A program made the translations under genes and the position numbers. From DATBLZ01 sp036555065 (GTDB lineage: Bacteria; Pseudomonadota; Gammaproteobacteria; Steroidobacterales; Rariloculaceae): a stretch of 15,205 nucleotides of DNA. The number at the start of each line of letters is the position of its first letter. Position 1 is the stretch's first letter. The stretch covers positions 1-15,205 of the forward strand of contig DATBLZ010000133.1 of the NCBI GenBank assembly GCA_036555065.1, given 5' to 3'. Shown piece by piece: positions 1-5,917 of the stretch. The notes below the pieces were generated by a model. The model made no database searches. It saw only the letters and a list, made by a program, of their open reading frames with translations, and was not told where the DNA came from.

Positions 1-1671
1 GCCGAGCCGGCGCTCCGTGTCGGCAAGCTCCGCTTGGAGGCGTTGCTCGGTTTCGCGAAATCTTGCGTCCGCCTCGCGCTGCAGCGCCTCGACGCGATCG
101 AAAGTCCGCGCAAAAGGCGCACGGCTTTTGAGTCCTATGAGGTCCACGCTGCCCGACAGGTTGCCGAGCATGTTCGTGACGAGATCGCCGTTGCTCGCAA
201 ACGCGGTCGCGACCTGTTGGCCGAACAAGCTCCGGCGTACCTGTACCCAGAGCCGGTCGCTGAGCACGTCGACGTCGGCGACGACAATGATATTCGGAGC
301 ATCGGTCGTCGCGAGATGCGCTGCATCGGGTGGCGCCGCGCGACCCTCCGCGCCGCCTGGCGAATCCGCCCCGGCGTCCTGCGCGCCGGCCGCCGGCGGT
401 CCGTCCGGAAACGCTGTGCGCAGCGTGCCTCCGAGCCGTGCGGCGATGACGTATTGCTGCCCCGTCGGCACGAACCCGTTGAGCAGATCTTCGGGATTCG
501 CGAGGAACTGGAATCGCGTTGTGTCGCCGAGCGCCGCCTCGGTGCTCGAGCTCAACAGCGGCGTCAACGTCAACGGGCCGTCGGCGGCGACGGCCAGGCT
601 GCCGGCCGTGCCCACATTGACGGTCTGCAGTCCCGCGGTCACGAGATCTTCTTGACTCATCGCGCTTTGCTCGAGGCCGATGAGGCCGACGTGCCGCAAC
701 GGCCGCCCACCCGTGCCCGTGTCGATGCTGAGCGCGTAGCGCGCGTCCATGACGACCTGCGCAGTGTCGTATTCGAGCCCCCAAGCCGTGAAGAGCCTCT
801 CGAGATTCGAGCTCGACCCGCCGCCGAGACCCGTGGGATCCGGCACCGCCGAAGCGATCTCGGCCAACGGGTCGACGAAAATCAACGCGCGCCCGCCGCC
901 GAGCAGGTATTGATCGAGCGCGTACAGCGTCTGCTCGTCGAGCGCGGGAGGGTGCACGATCCACAACATGTCGATGTCGGGATCGATCGTCGCGAAGCTC
1001 GGCGCGAGCGCGCGCACGTCGAAGAGCTGCCGCGCCTGCTGGCTGATCACCCACGGCGGCAGCGGCTGTTGCGCTTGCGGATCGAAGCCCCCCGTCATCG
1101 GCACGCCGCTCACGAGGCCGACGACGCTTTTCTCGGGGCTCGCGAGGCTGAATATCAGCCGTGCGAGGTCGTACTCGAGCGTGCTCTCCTTGTCGGGATC
1201 GAAGACCTCGATGATCGCCTGCTCGCCGACGGAGTTGGTCGCGGCAAGCCCGAAATAGACGCTGTCGCCGAGCGCGCCGCGCGCGATGTCGAGCAAGCCG
1301 AAGTCCGCCGCGCGGTCCTCGTCCTCGGAGAAGGGCACCGGGTCGATCACCTGCAGGCTCAGGTTTCCGCCCGCGGCGGACGCGAATTCCTCGAGCATCT
1401 CGCGCACGCGCTGCGAATAAAGGCGCAGCCCCTGGAGGCCGTTGTTGTCGGCGGTGACGTCGTCGGAGAAGAAGAAATAGAGGTTGATAGGCTCCTCGAT
1501 CTTGCCGAGGAACGTGCGCGTGCCGGGCGCGAGCGTATAGAGCCCGCCCGCCGTGAGATCGAGCTGCACGCCGCGCAAGAGCGTGTTGCTGGCCGCGAGC
1601 GCGGCGATGAAAGCGACCGCGAGCAAGAGCAGAGTCGCATAGCTCAAACGTTTCGTCTGCCGCGTGCTCAT
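1..1671 (-). CDS. GldG-like ABC transporter auxiliary protein (3' end outside window)
   Basis: This gene encodes the auxiliary, extracytoplasmic component of a Gld-type ABC export system. I read 557 residues from the ATG at 1671 with no stop before the window edge. Residues 1-9 are basic (STRQTKR) and 10-28 form one membrane segment, so the rest should lie outside the membrane. The family pattern is clear: an early PINLYFFFSDD strand, a middle part with GLVSGVPM (186-192) and LWIVHPPALDEQTLYALDQYLL (236-257), ALIFVDP (262-268), and a C-terminal coiled coil from about 525 (EALQREADARFRETEQRLQ). A low-complexity A/G/P/D insert at about 423-455 looks like a linker. The start lies 4 bp after the permease stop, so the two are co-transcribed and probably coupled. 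The family (ABC_transp_aux/GldG) was named in gliding Bacteroidetes but is also found in non-gliding proteobacteria. The substrate is unknown. The missing part is probably the C-terminal membrane segment. Confidence 0.88.
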   Translation of the reverse strand, partial: MSTRQTKRLSYATLLLLAVAFIAALAASNTLLRGVQLDLTAGGLYTLAPGTRTFLGKIEEPINLYFFFSDDVTADNNGLQGLRLYSQRVREMLEEFASAAGGNLSLQVIDPVPFSEDEDRAADFGLLDIARGALGDSVYFGLAATNSVGEQAIIEVFDPDKESTLEYDLARLIFSLASPEKSVVGLVSGVPMTGGFDPQAQQPLPPWVISQQARQLFDVRALAPSFATIDPDIDMLWIVHPPALDEQTLYALDQYLLGGGRALIFVDPLAEIASAVPDPTGLGGGSSSNLERLFTAWGLEYDTAQVVMDARYALSIDTGTGGRPLRHVGLIGLEQSAMSQEDLVTAGLQTVNVGTAGSLAVAADGPLTLTPLLSSSTEAALGDTTRFQFLANPEDLLNGFVPTGQQYVIAARLGGTLRTAFPDGPPAAGAQDAGADSPGGAEGRAAPPDAAHLATTDAPNIIVVADVDVLSDRLWVQVRRSLFGQQVATAFASNGDLVTNMLGNLSGSVDLIGLKSRAPFARTFDRVEALQREADARFRETEQRLQAELADTERRLG

Positions 1672-1675
1672 CGGC

Positions 1676-2410
1676 TCAATCCGTCTTCGTGAGGCTCAAA
1701 ATGATCGTATTGGCGTACAACATCGCGCTGATCAGCAGCGCGAAGAAGACGACGTCGCGCAGGTCGATGACGCCGCGGCTGATGCTGTTGAAGTGCGTGT
1801 AGAAGCTGAGGCTCGCGATCGCATCGGTGATCACGGACGGGACCCACCCGGCAAAAACGCCGAGGATCCAGGGTGTCCCGACGAGGACGAGCGCGAAGCA
1901 GGCCACGATCGTGACGATGAAAGCGATGATCTGGCTCTTCGTCAACGCCGAGAGGCATGCACCGACCGCCAGGAAGCCGCCGGCCATGAGCAGGCTGCCG
2001 ATGTAAGCGGTCAGTATCGCGCCGTTGTCAGGGTCGCCGAGATAGTTGACGGTAATCCAAATCGGCAACGTCAAAGCGAGGGCTGCGCCCGTGAACGCCC
2101 ATGCCGCGAGAAACTTGCCGAGCACGGCGTGCCAGATCTCGAGCGGCAGCGTCATCAAGAGCTCGATGCTTCCGGACCGGCGCTCCTCGGCCCAGAGGCG
2201 CATGCTGACCGCCGGAGCGAGGAAGACGTAAAGCCACGGATGGAACGCGAAGAACGCGGCCAACGTCGCCTGGCGCTCTTCGTAGAAACGGCCCGGGAAG
2301 AAGGTTAGAAACCCCGACAGCAGCAGAAACGCAACGATGAACACGAATGCGACGGGCGTCGCGAAGTAGCTGCGCAGCTCGCGCTTGAAGATCGCCAAGA
2401 CCGGGCTCAT
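1676..2410 (-). CDS. ABC-2 type permease, GldF/NosY-like
   Basis: This 244-residue integral membrane protein is the permease of the Gld-type ABC system. It begins with the cytoplasmic amphipathic stretch usual for ABC-2 permeases (FKRELRSYFATPVAF), followed by a hydrophobic segment at about 20-40. The conserved cytoplasmic motif EERRSGSIELLMTLP (about 76-90) is typical of the GldF/NosY group. Further hydrophobic segments at about 100-125, 135-160, 165-190 and 220-240 give about six in all. The length is normal for the family. The ATG overlaps the TGA of the upstream ATPase gene by 4 bp (ATGA at 2407-2410), so translation is coupled, and the GldG-like gene follows 4 bp after its stop. It should pair with that ATPase as a homodimer. 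The exported or moved substrate cannot be deduced. Confidence 0.9.
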   Translation of the reverse strand: MSPVLAIFKRELRSYFATPVAFVFIVAFLLLSGFLTFFPGRFYEERQATLAAFFAFHPWLYVFLAPAVSMRLWAEERRSGSIELLMTLPLEIWHAVLGKFLAAWAFTGAALALTLPIWITVNYLGDPDNGAILTAYIGSLLMAGGFLAVGACLSALTKSQIIAFIVTIVACFALVLVGTPWILGVFAGWVPSVITDAIASLSFYTHFNSISRGVIDLRDVVFFALLISAMLYANTIILSLTKTD

Positions 2411-3399
2411 GCGCTCGCGCCTCCGGTGATCACGCGAAACACCTCATCGAGACGCCCCGACTCGAGATGCACTTCCGTGAGCGCCCATGCGTGCTGCTCG
2501 GCCAGTGCGCTGATCGCCGACAGCGGCAGTTTCCCCTTGGCCGGAAACGCGGTCAGCCGGCCAGTACCCGAATCGAGCTCGGTTTTCTCGACTTCGGAAA
2601 GCGCGTCGATGGCTTTGCGGGCCCCGGCGAGCTGCGCGGGATCGGCGAGCTTGATCGAGACGGCGTTGTGGAAACGGGAGCGCGCTTCGAGTCCCGCGGG
2701 CGTGTTGTCGGCGAGAATCCGGCCATGGGCAATGATGATCGCGCGGCTGCACACCGCATCGACCTCCTCGAGCACGTGTGTCGAGATCACGATGAGCTTC
2801 TCTCTCGCCATGTGCCTAATGAGCTCGCGGACCTCGTGCTTCTGATTCGGGTCGAGCCCGTCGGTCGGCTCGTCGAGAATCAGCACCTGCGGGTCGTGAA
2901 TGATGGCTTGCGCCAATCCCACGCGCCGCCGGTAGCCTTTGGACAGCGTGTCGATCGTCTGCCCGATGACACTCTCCAAGTGCAGGAGCCCAATGACCTC
3001 CTCGAGGCGACGCTTGCGTGCGGCCGGCGGTATCGCGCGCACTTCGGCGACGAACTCGAGAAACGAGAGCGGCGTCATCTCTGGGTAAGTCGGGGCGCCC
3101 TCGGGCAAATAACCGATACAGCGCTTCGCGGCGGTGGCGTCAGTTTCGACGTCGTGCCCGCACACGCTGACGCGACCGGACGTCGGGCTCAAAAAGCCCG
3201 CGATCACGCGCATCGTCGTGGTTTTGCCGGCGCCATTCGGGCCGAGGAACCCGAGCACTTCGCCGGGCTCGACCTTGAAGCTCAAATTATCGACGGCGCA
3301 GAGCGCGCCGTACTGCTTCGTCAGCCCCTGACAATCGATCATCCGCGTGCTCTGTGCTTGCGGCGCGCTGTCGCGCCGCGAAGGCGCCCAATTCTGCAT
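2407..3399 (-). CDS. ABC transporter ATP-binding protein, GldA-like
   Basis: This is the ATPase subunit of the export system, 330 residues as drawn. Visible motifs are Walker A GPNGAGKT (53-60), GYLPEGAPTYPEMT in the Q-loop region (96-109; Glu replaces the usual Gln, as I recall for GldA-type proteins), signature LSKGYRRRV (152-160), Walker B VLILDEP (172-178), D-loop GLDP (181-184) and switch His208. Residues after about 225 form the accessory C-terminal domain of this group. The start is uncertain. The ATG at 3399 has a GAAAGG-like site just upstream. The in-frame ATG at 3342 (MIDCQGLTKQYG) matches the usual family N-terminus, and the first 19 residues look non-conserved. It is the first gene of the operon, divergent from the dihydroorotase gene, with 78 bp between the drawn starts. 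Confidence 0.92.
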   Translation of the reverse strand: MQNWAPSRRDSAPQAQSTRMIDCQGLTKQYGALCAVDNLSFKVEPGEVLGFLGPNGAGKTTTMRVIAGFLSPTSGRVSVCGHDVETDATAAKRCIGYLPEGAPTYPEMTPLSFLEFVAEVRAIPPAARKRRLEEVIGLLHLESVIGQTIDTLSKGYRRRVGLAQAIIHDPQVLILDEPTDGLDPNQKHEVRELIRHMAREKLIVISTHVLEEVDAVCSRAIIIAHGRILADNTPAGLEARSRFHNAVSIKLADPAQLAGARKAIDALSEVEKTELDSGTGRLTAFPAKGKLPLSAISALAEQHAWALTEVHLESGRLDEVFRVITGGASA

Positions 3400-3477
3400 A
3401 GCGCCTTTCAGCGATTCAAGTATTTACCACATTAAGACGCGGTAATATTTGCGCGCGATGCGCCACGCGAGTCCCCT
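3400..3477. promoter_or_regulatory. Divergent promoter region with TTACC-N12-GGTAA dyad
   Basis: This is the only AT-rich patch between the divergent ABC operon and the dihydroorotase gene, so both promoters should lie here. A dyad TTACC (3424-3428) / GGTAA (3441-3445) with a 12-bp spacer could be an operator. TAATAT (3443-3448) is a plausible plus-strand -10 box and TAAATA (reading 3428-3423 on the minus strand) a minus-strand one. Neither has a good -35 at 17 bp, so exact start sites cannot be called. No convincing Shine-Dalgarno precedes the dihydroorotase ATG. Confidence 0.35.
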
Positions 3478-4812
3478 ATGACGAGCCTGCTTTTCGCCAA
3501 CGGCCGCATCGTCAACGAAGGACTGATCCGGGAGGCGGACCTGCTCATCGTCGACGATCGCCTGGAACGAATCGGCACGGGGCGCATTCCCGCGCGCACC
3601 CGCGTCGTGGATCTGAAGGGGCTCTACGTCCTGCCGGGTCTCATCGACGATCAAGTGCATTTCCGCGAGCCCGGGCTTACGCACAAAGCAACGATCGCGA
3701 GCGAGTCGCTCGCGGCGATCTGCGGCGGCGTCACGAGCTACCTCGATATGCCGAACAACTCCCCGCCGTGCATCGACCGCGCGGGCCTAACGGCGAAGAA
3801 AGCCATTGCCGCCCGCACGAGCTTCGCGAACTACGGCTTCTACCTCGGTGCGACGAACACCAATCTCGAGGAGATCCGCGCAGTCACGCGAGCGGACGCC
3901 TGCGGGATCAAGGTATTCATGGGCGCGTCCACGGGCAATATGCTCGTCGATGACGAGCGCGCGCTCGAACGGATATTCGCCGACGCGACGCTGCCGATCG
4001 CGACGCACTGCGAGGATACACCGCTGATTCGCGCCGCCGAGGCGCGCGCGCGCGCGAAGTACGGCGACGACGTGCCAATGGCTGAGCATCCCAACATTCG
4101 CTCGGCCGAGGCCTGTTACAAGTCCTCGGCTCTCGCCGTCAGCCTCGCGAAGCGGCACGATGCGCGGCTCCACGTCCTGCATCTGACGACGGCTCGAGAG
4201 CTCGAGCTCTTCTCGGCGGGGGCCCTCGAGCGCAAACGCGTCACGGCCGAGGTTTGCGCTCATCATCTCTGGTTTGATGACTCCGGTTACGCCAGGCTCG
4301 GGGCCAAGATCAAGTGCAATCCGGCGATCAAGACGGCCGAGGACCGGGCGGCGCTCATCGCCGCCGTCAATAGCGATGTCATCGACGTCATCGCGACCGA
4401 TCATGCGCCACACACGGCCGAGGAGAAGGCGCGCCGCTATTTCGACGCCCCGTCGGGTCTGCCGCTCGTCCAACATATGCTCAACATGTTGCTCGACCAG
4501 CATCACGCCGGGGTCTTCAGTCTCGAAGCGATCGCGACCAAGACCGCGCACAACCCGGCTCGGCTCTTCGGGATCGAGAATCGCGGGTTCATCCGGGAAG
4601 GGTACTTCGCCGACCTCGTTGTCGTCGATCTGGCGGCGACGACGACCGTGACAGCGCAGCAAATTCGTTACAAATGCGCCTGGTCGCCTTTCGCAGGACA
4701 TACTTTCCGCTCGGCAGTCGTCATGACCGTGCTTGGGGGCCAAGTCGTGTTCGAGCGCGGCGTGGTCGCGCCGCGGCCGCTGGGCGCGGAATTGATTTTC
4801 CTCGGCGCGTGA
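3478..4812 (+). CDS. pyrC: Dihydroorotase (amidohydrolase superfamily)
   Basis: It catalyses the reversible cyclisation of N-carbamoyl-aspartate to dihydroorotate, the third step of pyrimidine synthesis, in the cytoplasm. The 444 residues carry the whole amidohydrolase set: DDQVHFREPG (57-66), MPN (91-93), Lys145 in GIKVFMGASTG (the lysine carboxylated in many relatives), His177 in THCED, His235 in LHVLHLT, substrate-contact CNPAIK (280-285), Asp308 in ATDHAPH, and SGLPLVQ (326-332). The usual metal-binding HxH is QxH here (Gln59, His61). I recall the same DDQVHFREPGLTHK string in dihydroorotases of Xanthomonas and Bacteroidetes, so this is a subfamily trait and not damage. Related hydantoinase or allantoinase activity is less likely given HFREPG and CNPAIK. 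The stop shares one base with the next ATG (TGATG). The symbol follows function; a second dihydroorotase elsewhere in the genome cannot be excluded. Confidence 0.9.
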   Translation: MTSLLFANGRIVNEGLIREADLLIVDDRLERIGTGRIPARTRVVDLKGLYVLPGLIDDQVHFREPGLTHKATIASESLAAICGGVTSYLDMPNNSPPCIDRAGLTAKKAIAARTSFANYGFYLGATNTNLEEIRAVTRADACGIKVFMGASTGNMLVDDERALERIFADATLPIATHCEDTPLIRAAEARARAKYGDDVPMAEHPNIRSAEACYKSSALAVSLAKRHDARLHVLHLTTARELELFSAGALERKRVTAEVCAHHLWFDDSGYARLGAKIKCNPAIKTAEDRAALIAAVNSDVIDVIATDHAPHTAEEKARRYFDAPSGLPLVQHMLNMLLDQHHAGVFSLEAIATKTAHNPARLFGIENRGFIREGYFADLVVVDLAATTTVTAQQIRYKCAWSPFAGHTFRSAVVMTVLGGQVVFERGVVAPRPLGAELIFLGA

Positions 4813-5684
4813 TGCAATTTCCGCTCATGGACGCGAAAACGGTTTTTGCCCTGCTCGGAGTCTGCTCCATGCTCGCGGCCGGCGGCTGCGGGTCGCGGGA
4901 TTCAGGGGAAGACGACGACGCGGCACCGGCGGCGCCGACGGCGAGCAATGCGGCGCCTGCCGTGCCGGCGGGTGCCGGGCCGAGCTCCGACGTTCCGCTC
5001 GTCGAGCAGAACCTTGCCTACGGGGAGGCCGCCAACACCAATCTCATCGGGTACCTCGTGATGCCAGCCGACGCCGTCGAGCCGCTACCCGGGCTCATCG
5101 TGATTCATGGCGAGGCCGGTCTCGACGAAGAAACGCGCGAGCTCACGCGCCGCCTCGCGGGCGAGAGATATATCGCCCTTGCGGTCGATCTTTATGCGGG
5201 CTCGTCCTCGCAAGACGGGAGCGACGCCGCTACGCGCGCGGGCGCGCTTATCGATAATGCCGAGGCGACGCTCGGCAACATTCGTCAGGCTTACAACTAC
5301 CTCACGAAGTATGCGTTCGTACCCACGGTAGCAGCGATCGGCATGTCCTCGGGCGGGAGCTGGGCGCTGCGTGCGGGCATCGCGTTGCCGGGCGAGCTCG
5401 ACGCTGTGGTCATGTACGACGGGCAGATCATCACGGAGTCGGCGGCGCTGAGCCAGCTGACTGCGCCCGTGCTCGGCCATTTTGCAGGCCTCGACGAATC
5501 GACACCGGCGGCCGATGCGCGGATCTTTCGAGTACGCCTCGGTGAGGAAGGCAAACGCGCCGAGATCAACATCTATCCGAACGTTCAGCGCGGGTTCGCG
5601 AGCGTGGGGAGTCCAACCTACGATGCCGCAGCCGCCGACGAGGCCTGGCAGCGCACACTCGAGTTCTTGGACATCAATCTCTAG
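4812..5684 (+). CDS. Dienelactone hydrolase-family lipoprotein lacking catalytic His
   Basis: This is a 290-residue alpha/beta-hydrolase of the dienelactone hydrolase type, predicted to be a lipoprotein. The N-terminus is hydrophobic and ends in LAAGGC (Cys26), an acceptable though not ideal lipobox. A D/A/P-rich linker follows (30-60). The hydrolase core begins at about 78: GYLVMP, LIVIHGEAGLDEETRELTRRL, and ALAVDLYAG (122-130), a family hallmark. Nucleophile Ser179 sits in GMSSGG, where many relatives have Cys, and the acid is Asp228 in FAGLDES. The expected His (YPxxxHxF in relatives) is Arg260 in YPNVQRGF, confirmed as codon CGC at 5589-5591. Activity is therefore doubtful, or another His supplies the base. 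The ATG at 4812 overlaps the dihydroorotase stop; an in-frame ATG at 4827 is the alternative, and neither has a clear ribosome site. The substrate is unknown. Confidence 0.82.
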   Translation: MQFPLMDAKTVFALLGVCSMLAAGGCGSRDSGEDDDAAPAAPTASNAAPAVPAGAGPSSDVPLVEQNLAYGEAANTNLIGYLVMPADAVEPLPGLIVIHGEAGLDEETRELTRRLAGERYIALAVDLYAGSSSQDGSDAATRAGALIDNAEATLGNIRQAYNYLTKYAFVPTVAAIGMSSGGSWALRAGIALPGELDAVVMYDGQIITESAALSQLTAPVLGHFAGLDESTPAADARIFRVRLGEEGKRAEINIYPNVQRGFASVGSPTYDAAAADEAWQRTLEFLDINL

Positions 5685-5693
5685 GAAAAAGAA

Positions 5694-5718
5694 CGGGGAC
5701 CGGACAACCCGGTCCCCG
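5694..5718. terminator. Strong GC hairpin after lipoprotein gene
   Basis: A perfect 10-bp stem, CGGGGACCGG / CCGGTCCCCG, closes a 5-nt loop (ACAAC) 9 bp after the stop codon. On the plus strand it is followed only by GATTGAAC, so it lacks a proper U-tract. On the minus strand it is followed by GTTCTTTTTCC, a good T-run, although no minus-strand gene points into it. It may act as a weak terminator or as a 3'-end-stabilising hairpin for the dihydroorotase/lipoprotein transcript. Confidence 0.5.
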
Positions 5719-5725
5719 ATTGAAC

Positions 5726-5829
5726 GGCCACTTGAGGTGGCCCACGGCGGCTGCTGGGGGGAGCAGCCGTCGCTTCTACGCGGGAGCTATGCAGGCTCCA
5801 TGCCAAGTGGCCCGTGGCTTCTGGCCACG
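5726..5829. other. Hairpin cluster with competing pairings, non-coding
   Basis: About 100 bp between the lipoprotein and regulator genes is dense in inverted repeats. GGCCAC/GTGGCC forms a hairpin at 5726-5742. A strong 11-bp hairpin with a G6 loop lies at 5745-5772 (core CGGCTGCT / AGCAGCCG, one G-T pair). GGAGC/GCTCC lies at 5783-5799, and CGTGGC/GCCACG at 5813-5829. GGCCACTTG (5726-5734) can instead pair with CAAGTGGCC (5804-5812), enclosing the G6-loop hairpin, so at least two folds exclude each other. I see no convincing reading frame and match it to no riboswitch class I know. It may be a 5' leader of the regulator gene, a small RNA, or a repeat relic. Confidence 0.5.
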
Positions 5830-5833
5830 AGTT

Positions 5834-5917
5834 ACGAAATTCCGAAACCACGGATCTCCGTGAATCGACGGAAATCCGTTGATCCAAGTCACGGAGATCC
5901 GTAATATCGGGTCCGAT
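5834..5917. promoter_or_regulatory. Array of 5-N2-5 dyads upstream of sigma54-type regulator
   Basis: Three perfect copies of ACGGA-N2-TCCGT lie at 5850-5861 (spacer TC), 5868-5879 (AA) and 5891-5902 (GA). A degenerate copy, ACGAAATTCCGA, lies at 5834-5845. A related dyad, ATCGG-GT-CCGAT, at 5906-5917 reaches into the ATG at 5916. The second copy extends to ATC-N-ACGGAAATCCGT-N-GAT (5864-5883). Dyad starts are 16, 18, 23 and 15 bp apart. The short two-base centres fit dimeric protein binding better than RNA hairpins, although copies 1 and 3 could also pair with each other as RNA. The simplest reading is an operator, perhaps for autoregulation by the adjacent Fis-type regulator. Binding is not shown, and I find no clear promoter boxes or ribosome site here. 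Confidence 0.6.

Noticed and set aside
34..1692. Long plus-strand frame opposite the GldG-like gene
   Set aside because: Arg/Glu-rich translation with no domain pattern; it mirrors the codon bias of the real minus-strand gene, which has clear family motifs.
2467..3435. 322-codon plus-strand frame opposite the ABC ATPase
   Set aside because: The minus-strand ATPase has every ABC motif; this frame is its shadow.
4674..4811. N-terminal extension of the lipoprotein from an ATG at 4674
   Set aside because: It lies inside the dihydroorotase gene and would bury the signal peptide and lipobox; the starts at 4812 or 4827 put them first.
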